A stretch of DNA of 64,000 bases from Amphiura filiformis (taxonomy: Eukaryota; Echinodermata; Ophiuroidea; Amphilepidida; Amphiuridae): contig NC_092631.1 of NCBI RefSeq assembly GCF_039555335.1, positions 4,989,501-5,053,500 of the forward strand, in the 5' to 3' direction. Position 1 is the stretch's first letter. The number at the start of each line of letters is the position of its first letter. The notes under the pieces were generated by a model. That model searched no databases. It was not told the origin of the DNA and saw nothing but the letters and a program-made list of their open reading frames with translations. Position numbers and translations under genes: made by a program. Of this stretch, positions 34,555 to 47,013 are shown one piece after another.

Positions 34555-37500
34555 TTAAATTTTTCTTCTGGTGTTCCGAGACACTCGCAATGTTCTCTGC
34601 GTTGGTTGACTTGCATCGGCATTTGATTCATCAGAGGGTGCTGCTCTTATTGGTTGAACAGCTCTATCAACAGCCTCAGATACCTACAGAAATGTCAATA
34701 ATAATTAAAAGAAACATAAATTCTATTCCAATTTTCTGTAAGCCAACCTTACTGATTGGCTATTCTAGTTGAAATCCATACACCCCTATGGAAGACAGGA
34801 CCTTAATCTACCACACAGGGTATGAGAATTTCAAGTGGGGTTACTTAAATAGGTGACTCCAACTGAAATCAACACCCCCTATATGGGAGATCAAGGTCAT
34901 GTCTTCCCCATGGGGTATATGGATTTTGGAATCTGTCATAAGCATTTTAATTTTGATCTCCACAAAAGGGGTTTCAAACCAGGTTCATCAACAGAACTTG
35001 ATCTGTCAATCACATCTAGGCCAAAACTAAACCAGCTACGCCAAAAGCATTGCTATACAATACAAAAAGCTTGAAATAAGACTGGAAAAAATGTGCATTT
35101 CCCGGAAAGATAAACCAAATTTCACTCTATGACAGAAAAGTTTTCATTAACCCTAACACCCAGCCTTGCTTTTTGTTATCGGAAGTTAAAGAAGATCCGA
35201 AAAAGGAGAAAAGATGAAGAAAGAAGTCACTTGGCACCCGCGGGATTTGAACCTTAGACCCCCCCCCCCCACATGCCAAGCACACGATCATCACAGACCC
35301 TTGGATTCACGCATGCACAGTGGTTTTTATCATGGTATTTTGTGGTATCTATGGCTGTTAGGTTTATTATAGACTTCAATCTGGAAAAATATATACATGT
35401 TATCTACCCCTAACAGTAACACCCAACCCTGCTTTTTGCTATCGGAAGATCCGAAAAAGGAGAGAAGATGAAGAAAGAAGTCGCTTGGCACCACCAGGAT
35501 TCAAACCTTAGACCCCCCATGCCAAGCACACGATCACGGACCGGTAGCTTCACAGGTTACGCTGCCCCGAGCAGCGATTTAGTGAGCATATAACACTTAA
35601 AGTGATAGTATCATCGCTGACCCTGGGATTCACGCATGCACAGTGGTTTTTATCATGGTATTTTGTGGTATCTATGGCTGTTAGGGTTATATAATTTCTT
35701 GTTATGTATTTATGCCATGAAAAAGTGAAGTCCAAATTCTAAATTTTCCTTCCAAATCCTGTAATTCCTCATTCCTCATAAACAGGCTTTTAAATTCACC
35801 TTTACTGCACATCCAAGATGGCCACTCATGCCATGGCAGCCATCTTGGATTGCATGGAATGGAATAAAAGTTGTGTGCGCATGCAGGAAGTGTTAAGTAC
35901 TTACAGCTCTCATTCTGCTGCGTATATCTTGTACTGTGTTGTCTAATGATGCATCACCTGTATTAGGTGCAGGATTTACCACACTAGAAGGTGCCACTGT
36001 AATGTAACCAGAATTAAAGAGAAAATCATTATTATCAATATCAGGTTGTGAAATCCGCCTGTATATCATATAGCAAGCCAAGAGAAGTATTGTTTTTTTC
36101 AATCAGAAATCAAGAAAATTTCACCATTTTGTAAGATTAATCACTAGCAGTGCTTTTCAGTGAGAGAATGGGTGAGGATTAGGGTGGGCCGAAAAACACC
36201 TTTTTTCTCGGATCGACTTGGAACTCTCGGAGAATTTTACTAGGGTACATACTACTATTGTGCTAAAATATCAGTAAGATCAGACATGTTTAGCCCAGGC
36301 AGTAGATTTTCAAAAAGTCCCTACTTATTTGCCATTTCTTACTGTATAACTCTATATAGAGAAATCAGTAGAAACAACCTGGGAAAAGTAGGCATTGAGA
36401 TGACATCATAGCCAATATTAAACAATTTGGGTAGTTTGTTTAGACCCTCCAGAACATCACCAAATAGCAAGCAGTCTCCAATTGGTTACCATTATTTTTT
36501 GCTAGAGACCTGTATTTAGTTAAATGTTGATGATATTTGAGTTGCTAAATTAAGGGGTAGGGGTAGCATTATGGAGCATTTCCCCAGTTCTACTGAGTCA
36601 AATTTCACAATCTTGGTCTTGTTGGGTAGATATGAACTGCAAAAGTACAAACAATACATGAGATATGAATTTAGTGCAGCTCTGACATGACCAGGGGTTA
36701 AAGGGCCATGTGACCCCTGATATGTAGGAATTTTCCAGGCTGTGTGGCCTTTTGACCTCTGGTCAAAACATGGATAACCGAAAATCATATAGCATTTATT
36801 TTTGGCAATGCTGCAGTTCATATCTGTGCAACAATACCGCATTTGTGAAATTTGACTGAGTAGAACTGGGGAAATTCTCCATAATGCTACCCCTACTACC
36901 CTTAATATAGCAACTCAAATATCATTAATATTTGACTTACATGCGTGTCTTTAGCAAAAATAATGGTAACCAATTGAGACGGCTTGCTATTTGGTGATGT
37001 TCTAGAGGGTCCAAACAAACTATCCAAAATGTTTAATATTGGTTAGGTGGCATCTGAATGCCTACTTTTTCCCAGATTGTTTCTACTGATTTCTATATAG
37101 AGTTATACAGTAAAATATAGCAAAAAAGTAGTGATTTTGTGAAAATCTACTGCCTGGGTAAACATGCTCCAATATTACTGATATTTCAGCACAATACTAG
37201 TATGTACCCCAGTAAAATTCTCCAAGAGTTCCAAGTCGATTCGAGAAAAAAAGTGTTTTTTGGCCCACCCTAGTGAGGATGTACAATAAAAAACAGTGTA
37301 TATAGAAACATTTGTCATGACAATTTAAATTTCTGAACGCAGCAATAAAACAGTGTGCCTTATGGTCAGTTTTTCACCAGATGAGTCAACCTCCCTTTTA
37401 CATGGTACTAACCAATCACAGGCTCTGGAGAGTTTGATTGACAGGATTATCTGATGCGAACTACATGTATTTTCTTTATCTCAGACTATTATTATCATTC

Positions 37501-40500
37501 AGGCTTTATAGACATTGCTATATGTTCTCTGTGTCTTAGAGTGCCAGCAGTAAATCAAGTCTAGTAATCAAGACACATAATAGGCCTATGTACAGAACAA
37601 AAGGGTAAATATTTTGACCACAGACAACCTGTTGAGTACTCTTTTCCTCATAAAACACACTTACCAGCAGCTTTATCAGACTCTATTCCCAAAGCATCCT
37701 TCACCTCTTTCTGTTGCTGTGCTTGTACTTTGTGTGGTACAAACCCAGGACCTCTTGTACCGCTGTGAGAGGCTCTACCACTGGGAAAACTACACCTGTC
37801 AAGAGCCCTTTGTTTACTAGGACGTCCAAGACTCAAGTCCGATCCAGATGGTAGCTGTTGATCGTCTCCTGTTGTATAAATATCAGAGCTCTGCCTTTTC
37901 CGACCTAATCTCCTGATATCGGAATCTGATTGCTTCATTGTTGAACTAGTACTTTTTGGTTTTGCACCTTCTCTGTCAAAATCTCTTACCCTGGTGGTTT
38001 CAGTTTCTTCACCATATGAACGGAAACCTGGCGGTAGTTGAGGTCCGATTTCTTCTGAATGAAGCTCAACTTTAGGCACAGCACTTGGCATAGGTTTGCC
38101 ATGTGGGTACGGATTGAACCCTTCTGGGAGTGTTGCGTGTGCTGTAGAGATCCGAGGAAATTCTGAACTCGGTTTAGCTGGACCAGTCCATTCTGATCTG
38201 GGGAGGATTTGTGGTGGGAGGGGTATTTGTGGTAGCAAATCACTTTCAACATCATCTGTACTTCTTGCGTTATCAAGATCTGTATTTTGAGATCTTCCAG
38301 TTTGACCCTTTTCTGTCCTTGAGTCTGGTTGTATCAATGTTTCATGGTCCCCGGTTCCAATCTCATCTGGGTTAAGAACCTGTTCTTTGCTAGTAGATGC
38401 AGATTCATCTGGTGCTATGGATGATGATGCAACATCAGTAGTTCCAACAGCAGAATCTGCAAAGACAAAGACATTAATTGGAAACAGCAAATAAGACCTT
38501 CCTGATATGAAAGTTTGCATCAAGATTTTAAAAAAACAGATCAAAATACAGATTTTGCATCATATCAATACATAAACTATACACAGAACAATTTAGATGT
38601 CTTAGGCAAACTTTGATGCAAAGTACATTGTTGTTTATATTCTACATTTAACACATTGTGCCAAAAATGTGTACCAAGTGCACAGCTGAGTATGATAATT
38701 GCTCAAGCTTCAAGATGCAAATTATCATTCCATTTTGGGCTGCTGCAGATACATACTGGAAGTACATTATGTGCCCTCCATGAGCAACAAACCAAAATGG
38801 CAGATTTGTGTTACACACAGTACCATTTTAATGACCATTTCGGTAAATCTCATAAACCAGAGATGTCGTAACTATGCTCGCTAAATGATGTGCGATTGGC
38901 ATGACGCGTACTGACGTCAAATGACGACATCTCAGGTGTACTCGCAAAGGCTTCTGGGATTTACCAAAAAGGTCAATAGGGTCAATGTATTGTGAAATAC
39001 ACAAAATATTTGGCAATTTTAATTAAAATTTTTGTGTTTCAGTCTGGTAACCAATAGTGTAATGAAATCAAATCGCCCATGATGGTGACCTAGCGCCGAC
39101 AAGGGCAGCTCTTTGGTCAAAGGGTGACGCTGTCACACAGCCATGGAAACACCCAGGAAATCACTGACCCGATAGGCATAACCCGGAAGTGCCTCCATGT
39201 GAGGTCAAAAGTGTTTTCTTACCGTTTCACATCAGAAAACTTTATTTTAGTCCAAAGTATTAATTTAAAAATATTTTGAACCACCTGCAGAGAAATAGTC
39301 TGGCTATACCTTTTTGTTGCGTTTCCAACACCCTGATTCTCCTGGCAATAGCCTTCCTCCTGTCTTGAAGCTTGAGTCTTGTATCATCTACTGTCTCATA
39401 CTCAGGAGCATAGGTCACATGAAGGATGCCACCATAGAATGGTCGGTCATCTAGCTTACGCTTTGCAACTCTGAAGAAAGAAGCACATTTTAAGTAACTC
39501 ATACTCAATACTCATGTAACAATTGTCATAAACAGATTTGCATGAATCAATTGGACGTTTTAAAGTCTGCACTGTACAAATATCAAAAAGATTACTATCA
39601 GGGATACCAGTGGCCTCCTGAAGTTGGGAAGGAAAAAAATATTTCATAAAATACTAAATGCGAAGCGTAGCGAGCGGAGCTCTCGTCCCTCACGGCGTGG
39701 GGTCCAGGGGCTCGCTTAAGGGCCCCTGGCAGGGTCGAGGGAAAAGCCCCTGTTGGGGTCGAGGGGCAAAGCCCCCAAGCCAGATGGTTTCTGCACATTT
39801 AGCACCACAGGAAAGGCCATTTCAGAGGGTAAAAGAACATTTCAAAGCTCCTGGCTTGTTCTACACTTTTAATAAAAAGTGCTTCCTTCTTCCAGAAAAC
39901 ATGCTTTAAAGTTTTGAGTTTCCTATACTTTTATGCACAAGAGACACTCTTAAAAAATGTTTTTTGGCTTTTTATTATATGACCAATATGGCTGTTGTTG
40001 ATATATGTGAAGCAGAAAAATAAAACAATAATTAACAATTTGTGCTTGGCATCCACTGCCTCCCCACCCCACCCCACCCACCCCCACCTCTTGGTTAAAA
40101 TTTCAGGACGACAAACATTTTAGCAGATTTAGCACCCCAAAAGAGACCATTTTTGATAAAAAAAACCTGTTTGGGACTTTTTTGAAAAAATGCTTCCTTC
40201 ATCCTAAAAAAGTGGTTTTAAATGTTCTGTTTCCTATACTTTTGTACACGGGAGACATTCTTCAAAGTGTTTTTTTGGCCTAATAACATGGCCTACATGA
40301 TTGAAATTGATATATGTAATGCGCAATATAAAAACAATGATTCATCAAATTTTTTTACCCCCCCCCCCCCTTCGGGTATGTGGGAGGGGGCCCACATGGG
40401 GGGGGGGGGGTACTTATGATTGTGCATGAAGAATACATTGTACCCGGACATTGTATGATAAGAGTAATTTGTAAAATTCGGTATGTTAAACATACAGAGA

Positions 40501-43500
40501 CAGAGTGATGTCACTACAAATTGGGACTAAAATAGTAGGCCTAAAAAGGAAATACATAGGCCTACACACACTCAACCACCCCCACCCAACCTCCCCCACC
40601 CCCATGTTCACAACGACGGCTACACAAAGCCAAAGGATACAGCTAAAAGGTTCATATCAAACCTTTGACCGAAGTTCATTTCCATTTAGACTTAAACATG
40701 ACTTGATATTAGAGTATAGGCCTATACGGCATCAGCATCATCAGTCCAGCATCATCTCAAACGTCATCGTTCATTAATACACATTACATACTTCTTACTT
40801 GGGTAATATTTGTTGAGGAAAAAGAGATGAGTTTTTGAACGCAAAAGCCGACACACTCAGTATAATATGCTGGTCCGATAATGGACTAAAATTCATCAAT
40901 TTTGGGCATGAAAAGGTGTTCTCAATAATATAAAAATTTGACCACATGCATGTTAAATGAGTACCATTATCTAGTTGAGTCATCCAGTCATGGTCCTAAG
41001 GAATTTTCATTTTAAAATTGGAGATTTCCTCAGATTTTTTTCCTTCCAACGGGAGATTTTTTTGCGACCGGCCGACCGGAATTTTTTTTTTTTAAACGTG
41101 CGGTCCGGATTTCCGGAAATATCCGGAAAACTGGCATCCCTGTACTATATAAATCTTTTACAGGAACAACATAGGCTCCTTACGGTTTTTGACCATGATC
41201 ATTTTCATACATTAAAAAAAAACTTTACTTTTTTCTGAAGAGGCTAAATGACCCTACATAATGACCAAAAGCTTGACAAATCTGAAAATCTTTTTAAATT
41301 TTTTCAAAAAAATTCAGTCAAAATCAACTATTTCAGCAAATGATTGTTTTAATTTTCCCCACAACGCAAAAGCTGGGTCTGTCGGGCCCATAGAACAGGG
41401 TTTTCTTTTTCATCCCCTTATTTTACATATCCCGTACTGACTCGAGTAAGTCCAATCTCATTTTAACTTGAAATATTTTGAAATTTGGGGTGGGACTTTA
41501 CTCAAATCTTGGCCAAAATGTTTTAATAGAGGGAAAAACTATTTAAGTAAGCTCTTTTTTTTAATGGCCTATCAAAACAAGGGCCTATTACAAAATTTAT
41601 AGGGTCTTTTACAACCAAATTGTAGGTCTAAAAAGAGATGTTTCCCCCTTCTCATTGCCCAGAAATGTCAAAATTTTAGGGTGGCACTTTACTAGGATCT
41701 AGGTGGATTTCTGGAATTTTGCCAAAATTTTTGGGGACTTTACTCAAGGGTGGAACTTTACTCGCGTCAGTACGGTAATTGTTTCAACATCCCTCACCTT
41801 GCAGCCTGCAGCTGTTGATACTGTATCCAGTAAACTTCAGTGAATTCTTCCTTATCAGGGAAGTCATCTAATAGTCTATACTCCTGAATGGCACCGTACA
41901 AAGAACACTGATCTAGAAGTTCTTTGGTAAGTTTAAGGGCTGGTACACCTTGCACCAATAGAAAGCGTGATTCATCATTGATGGTGTACACCTGAACAAA
42001 GATAAAAAAATGAAAGACATTTTAAGGATTCAGATGATATTTTAGAGTACCATTGACATCAATGTTGGAAATACTATATATAGTTGGGAGCTCAGGGGTG
42101 GCAAATTTAGAATTTGTCTACACAGGAACCCTCAAATTTTAATTTTTTGGGGCACCCATTTGCAAGGCCACTGGGCAAAGACAAAGAAGGGCACCAAGGC
42201 CAACAAGTGATGAAGAATGCCTTGATCAGTTGACAAAGATCTGGGGCACCAAAGATCCTGCTGATGTGTCATTTGAGTAACTTTTTCGTGATCGGCATTA
42301 TTTACTTCAGAATCTCCACTGCTTTACATGGGGTCATGCTTCACTGATTCTGATGTGATTTAAGATAGCTCTGAGCTGTAACCTCACATCCATCGTCAGT
42401 TATCAGTTGCCTGCCCTGGACTGAGGATAGACTTCTTGATCAAATCCTCCAGTCCTCACGTACGACCATGAATATCTGCCATGTTTGATTAGCTGTCCAA
42501 ATTTCAAAATTAACAGAATAAATAACCTCCATCCTCCGGTGCCAAAAATTGCACCGCTGTCCGACTGAAAATCGATAGCAAAGCACTCTAGCATTGAATG
42601 CGTAACTATCGTGTGCAAATTCAAAGCTAGAGTTCTTGAGTAAGAAAATGATTGATCGAGAAGTCTGTCCTCAATCTCATGCGACATACTACGTAAACGG
42701 TCCCTGAGAAATATGCCACCAACACGTATAGTAACAGAATTTAAAGTAGGTAAAAGGGGGTTATTTCAGGCTATGTTTATCATGCTTTATTGTCATTATA
42801 ATTAAATATGTGGTTTTACGTAATATGTTTACCTCCCAAAGCTATACGAACAAACATTAGCCACGGATGTGAGGGCATCTGTGAGTAAAGATAGTGTTTC
42901 TCGAGCAACTCAAATGACATGTCGGCGAATTGCTAACATTGACGGTTAACCTCTTTAAATAAATTAATAAATTTCAGCGACATTAAACTTCCCAAATAAT
43001 TATTATTTATACGTTTGAAAATTGGTGACAATCGACTGAATGAAGTACCGGTACGGTATTATAGTAGATTTTGTGAAGAATCATATAATTTGCCTTTGTT
43101 TGTGATATTGCGGGAAACATAACAATAAACATTACCTCGGCCTAGCCAAATTTGGTGGTCAGTGCCGTTCCAATAATTGAAGCTCCGACCGGGAGTTCCA
43201 ACAGGTAGGGGAGATTGGGGTTAGTTGAAACATTTTTCACAAAATCGTCTTTTTAACGCAAACCGATTACTTTCAAGAAACACTAACCATATCAGTAAAA
43301 ACATATACATACATGCTACAAATACAGCCTTAAACTTTATTGGACCTGCTTATGATTATTCATATAATCCAATTTGAAAATTTGAAAAAAAGTGTTTCAA
43401 CTAACCCCACCCCTGGGGTAAGTTGAAACATAGGGTAGGGTTAGTTGAAACACGGCTTGTAAAAATTTCAAAATAATAATTATTGTGTTGTTAGGGTTAT

Positions 43501-45111
43501 ACTTCCCTTGAAGGCACCCTTTAACATACAATCAGTGTGAAAAAATGAATAAATAAATATGTGGTAGTGCGGGTCAATACTTTGGACACAAGGTGACGAG
43601 TGTCACCATGGACCAAAATATGAGAAGCCTAAAATATTATAAAATGTACTTTCTGTGTGCACTTTTTGCTTGTATTATTGCTTTTTAACCGTATTAAAGC
43701 AATATTGAAGAAATGGTAAACATGTTACAAATTTTTAAAAAGTCAAATTTTTAACCATATTTTTCTATGCGATTTTCATGTGTCAACTAACCCCACCTCA
43801 AAAGTTTCAACTAACCCTGATGCCTATTTTTACATTTCAAAGTTCATTACACAAAATAAGAAATACAATAAAACTTTTATTTAACATTATTCTGGGACTT
43901 ACTACTAGTGCTTATGATACTCAAAAAATAATCCCCTGAATCTTCAAACAACATGGAGATAACGCATCTTTTCTGAGGGGTATAAAAATTAGTCAGTACC
44001 GGTAAGTCAAAAAACAGATATTCCTTTCCCAAGCCAACACTGGTGGGGCATCGGTGCTGTTGCTAATTTGGTGGATGACCCTTACTAATACCTATTACTA
44101 GGTGCCAGTATTTTACCAAATTAATTTTTTGTGTCAGAAAAAAATACAATGTTTCAACTTACCCCGCGTTCCAACTAACCCCAGTCTCCCCTACTGTGTA
44201 TGGTTATGTGTTTAATGTGCATTCACATACACACTTAGCCGTCGGTACGAAGAAATCGTTGCTCCCAAAATGATTGCAAATTACACATTTGTAATCATTT
44301 TTCACCACAAAAAATAATATGATATGATTATGAAAACACAGGTGAGCAATGTACAATGTATGAATATATGGAGAGGTCAAACAGGTTGTTATTGATATTT
44401 TGCGGCATTTATAATGAAAACAATTAACACTGAAGACACCCAATGGCACCTGCTACAACTTGAGAACAAGTCCTCAAACGTTCGAAATTTGTAGTTACTA
44501 CAACTGGTGTCAATGAGGATTGAGTGCTCATTACAGACCGCATCTTATGTGTGAGTTACAGTTTTAAACAATTGGATGGTTTATATACCAGCTCCATACA
44601 TTAGTACATTCGTAATTCATGACATTCGATGTATAGAATCAGAATCAGAATCATCAAGGATATCCCGCCTATTAAATTCAGGCACACCCCTTCAAGTTCG
44701 CTGTCACAGCTGTGTTGAAGGGTCCGTTGAGCGAAGCTTTATTTTTTCCTTAAAATCTTTAGTCCATCGAGATCTGTATAATGACGAATCCAATACAAAT
44801 GGCGAAGAAAGCTCATTAAAAACACATCAAAATCCACAACAAAAAGTAAATGCTCATAGGGTCTACTCTAATCTAAGCTCTACTATAAAGTGTAAGTTCG
44901 TGCAAAGTAAAAAAAAGTACAAGTATAGATGATTTCTTGATTACAATAATCGAGAAAATACAATCATTTTGAAGACATGGAAAATGAATGATCGTGGAGG
45001 GTGTGTGACTGAGTCTTGTCTACTTCTCACCTTTACAGCTTTTTCTCTCCTTCCTTCACGGTATGCAGGTCTTGTGTGACAAACCTGCATACGTCGATGA
45101 TGCTGAGCCAT
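34555..45111 (-). CDS. RBM48: RNA-binding protein 48 (RBM48), complete six-exon gene
   Basis: Exons on the minus strand: 45111-45031, 41991-41798, 39470-39310, 38456-37665, 35996-35905 and 34683-34555 (stop TAA). All five introns are GT-AG with matching phases (0, 2, 1, 1, 0), giving 482 codons. The start ATG follows an in-frame TGA. The N-terminus YREGRREKAVKVYTINDES is the RBM48 signature; the RRM follows (about residues 35-115: FLLVQGVP, YGAIQEYRLLDD, FTEVYWIQY, AKRKLDDRPFYGGILHVTYA), then APEYETVDDTRLKL. Exon 4 is a long low-complexity region with EIGPQLPPG, matching the IGPLLP motif of the human protein. The end, LRVSRNTRRKI, also resembles the human end. At 482 residues it is longer than human RBM48 (about 367), mainly in exon 4. 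RBM48 works with ARMC7 in the minor (U12) spliceosome in maize and human. All introns here look U2-type. Introns carry several MITEs and SINE parts. Confidence 0.93.
34756..34940. mobile_element. Decayed relative of the 34080 MITE, in RBM48 intron 5
   Basis: Starts GGCTATTCTAGTTGAAATCC and contains two further AACTGAAATC/CCCCTATATGG blocks. The right end is no longer recognisable as an inverted copy. Lies between RBM48 exons 5 and 6. Confidence 0.5.
35145..35695 (-). repeat. Two SINE-like units in tandem, RBM48 intron 5
   Basis: Two units (about 35145-35365 and 35406-35695) share CCTAACACCCAGCC, GATCCGAAAAAGGAGA and GATTCACGCATGCACAGTGG. On the minus strand, GGTTCAAATCC (near 35250) and GGTTTGAATCC (near 35502) match RNA polymerase III B boxes, suggesting tRNA-derived SINE heads. 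The second unit has about 45 extra bases (CGGTAGCTTCACAGGTTACG) that the first lacks. They are in the same orientation as the host gene. Confidence 0.6.
36180..37272. mobile_element. 1.1-kb foldback DNA element with 8-bp target duplication, RBM48 intron 4
   Basis: The ends TAGGGTGGGCC(G/A)AAAAACAC are inverted, and the arms pair for about 430 bp each around a loop near 36720. GTGAGGAT at 36172-36179 is repeated at 37273-37280. The 8-bp duplication suggests hAT or a related superfamily. No transposase: the 108-codon minus frame at 36516-36842 spans the arms and loop and is not a gene. It may form a large hairpin in the pre-mRNA of RBM48. Confidence 0.9.
39655..40345. repeat. Two diverged units of a GC-rich/poly-purine repeat, RBM48 intron 2
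   Basis: A GC-rich head (AAGCGTAGCGAGCGGAGC, then GGGGTCGAGGGGC repeats) at 39660-39780 is followed by ATTTAGCACCACAGGAAAGG and GTGCTTCCTTC...TTTCCTATACTTTT. The second part recurs at about 40120-40345 with AGCACCCCAAAAGAGACC. Both units end near GATATATGT(G/A)A. Homopolymer C and G runs follow at 40359-40410. Open frames here are artefacts of the repeats. Confidence 0.5.
41432..41775. mobile_element. MITE 20 bp from the RBM48 exon 2 donor
   Basis: CCGTACTGACTCGAGTAAG at the left is inverted at the right as CTTTACTCGCGTCAGTACGG. Size 344 bp. Repeats of GGTGGGACTTTACTC lie inside both ends. Its right edge is about 20 bp downstream of the exon 2 splice donor (41797), so it sits at the very start of intron 2. 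Confidence 0.75.
42060..42720. other. RBM48 intron 1, dispersed repeat
   Basis: The block near 42240-42620 (GTGATCGGCA...GGTCATGCTTCA...GATAGCTCTGA, and AATTCAAAGCTA) has a weak relative at 55770-55925. A 94-codon minus frame at 42403-42687 lies in it and is not supported as an exon. Confidence 0.4.
43206..44193. mobile_element. 988-bp MITE with TAGGGGAGAYTGGGGTTAGT termini, RBM48 intron 1
   Basis: The termini TAGGGGAGATTGGGGTTAGT and TAGGGGAGACTGGGGTTAGT (on the opposite strand) enclose a non-coding interior. The motif GTTTCAACTAACCCC or its complement recurs at least five more times inside (near 43390, 43425, 43790, 43805, 44150). The flanking duplication is unclear; TA could be part of the end. 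Related sequences with the GGGGAGA...GGGGTTAGTTGAAAC theme are known as MITEs in several animals. Confidence 0.8.
44576..44932 (+). other. Unassigned 118-codon open frame inside RBM48 intron 1
   Basis: Opposite in strand to RBM48. The product is Ser- and Lys-rich at its end (SKKKYKYR) and shows no domain, signal peptide or membrane segment that I recognise. The DNA just before it (44476-44510) is an inverted match to 4764-4803, so the area is repeat-derived. Probably not a gene. Confidence 0.15.
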
Positions 45112-46020
45112 CAAGATTATTCACTCCACAAGTAAACAATGAGGAAACGTCATTTTTTTAAGACAAAATTGTGTGAACTCAAAAAATTACCAAATCCAAA
45201 ATATGTTAAACGCAGCCCGTTGCCTATTGATAGACTTTTTAAAGTCTGCAAGAACGTTTTGTTATTTACCAAGACTTGAATGCAGACATACGATCGCGTA
45301 AGAGCTGAGTAAAGACTAACTTCAGGATGCATAGCGTTAGACACGGGAATATTGACAATACTTGATAAACTTTCAATTCAATGCAATACGCATTGAATTG
45401 GAATTGGAATTGAAATTATTTTAGTTGATCAGGAATTGAATTGGAATTGAATCAAAATAACTTTGTGTGTATGAGTCTATGAGAAATTGGAATTGCCAAT
45501 GATTTTGATCAAATTGAAACCTGAAACGAAAGAATGTACCCCAATTCAACTTGAGTTCAGCCCGGGGAGTTCAGTCAGTACTTGAAACCATCAGTGCTTG
45601 ACTGCTTGTGATATTGGGAGGTATAAAAGGATAGCCTAATTTACTGGGTGAGCAATTTAAAATTATGTTTGCCCTCAAATTAGGAAAAATAACTTACTGG
45701 ATGGGCAGCAGTAATTACTATGGTATCCAGGCATTCGGACTTTCAGAAATCGGAAATTCTTTGCTTAGAATTTCGGGCAAGTTTGATGTACAACGTACCC
45801 TCCCCCTAAATGCATCTTTGGACATTTAAAAATCTTATAGGGGCCTACTAATTATCACTCACCATTACTCCTAGGTAGTAAACGCAGTAAATTTAGATGG
45901 GAAGGACTAATAATATTCTTATTTGGTATTAGAGTGAAATAATGTTTTTACTGTGTAACTTTTTGTCACAGATATGACTCACAGATTAAAGAAATAAATT
46001 TAATTATACACTCTCAGAAA
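45112..46020. other. RBM48 upstream region; (TTGGAA)-type simple repeat
   Basis: Sequence directly upstream of the RBM48 start. No TATA box or clear promoter element was identified. Around 45385-45500, ATTGAATTGGAATTGGAATTG repeats form a low-complexity stretch. Nothing else is recognised. Confidence 0.4.
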
Positions 46021-46440
46021 AAAGGCTCAACTTAGAACCTTTTTTGTCCTGTATGCAGAACCCTAAGCAGTAATAAGGTTCTGAAACCTTAAAAAGTTCT
46101 ATAAAGAACCTTTAAGAGTTAAATAGGACTGGGGACATTCTAATTCATTCATTCAGGGACTCATCACAAAGTTAAGAAAAGTAAAACGTAGTGTTAACCT
46201 TTTTTGGTACTAAAAAATTTATTTTCTTGGATAAAAAAAAACTTTTTTTTTCTGTTCTACTAAGAACCTTTTGAGGGTTCTTTCTTTAAGATTGCTTAAA
46301 GGTTCTTCAAGATTAAGGTCTACAAACTAGAACCTGTTTCTTGGCTACAGAACTTTTTTTGGTTCTACAAAGAACTCAATTGAAACCCAATGAAATTCTT
46401 TCAGGTTTTGAGAAGAAAGTGCTCAAAATAATATTAAGTT
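46020..46440. repeat. Repeat of GGTTCT/AGAACC motifs
   Basis: About ten copies of AGGTTCT or its complement AAGAACCT in both orientations, beginning CTCTCAGAAAAAAGG. This can fold into many small hairpins. It probably derives from a MITE whose right end has decayed. Confidence 0.5.
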
Positions 46441-47013
46441 TTAGCTTCCTATACCATGTGTAGGCCTACTTTGTGTACATGTTCCATGGTACTAGGTAAT
46501 ATGATAATACCGGTAATATTATATGGTGCTCAATTTTTTTTTCTTGGGGGGGGGGGGCAAAATAATTTACTGGATGACTTTTGGGCAATGGGCAAGTTGT
46601 ATTTTTTCCCCGTGATTGTTCATTTCATGTGGTACCGGTACATTTTGCACTGGGAAATATATTTTCTTGCATTTGGGAATCCCAATTTCTGGAAAGGACA
46701 TATAGTGGTATGCACCCTGAAGACTGTACGACATGCTGCTTATACCTGGGGTTATTTTTTGTCAATTTCGGCAGCGAGTCTGATGCCACAAAAACACCCG
46801 AATTTGTGTTCTTTTCAGGTTTTGTCCACACTTGCAATGTGTTTAATGTGTTGATAAAGGTATAGGTGTATTCATAGTGACTTTCGTAAATCAGACACTG
46901 CGATTGAACCGAAAGGAGAAAGGTAAGCTTAAACGTAATATACGGTAATATAAAATCAAATCATCAAGAACTTTGAACTTGGTGGACATACCCTATACAA
47001 ATAATGCGTAACA
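46441..47013. other. Intergenic DNA, nothing recognised
   Basis: A 132-codon plus frame at 46456-46854 crosses a G11 homopolymer and overlaps other open frames; it has no domain match that I recognise and is not called a gene. Confidence 0.35.

Noticed and set aside
46456..46854. 132-codon plus-strand frame
   Set aside because: It crosses a G11 homopolymer, overlaps competing frames on both strands and has no recognisable domain.
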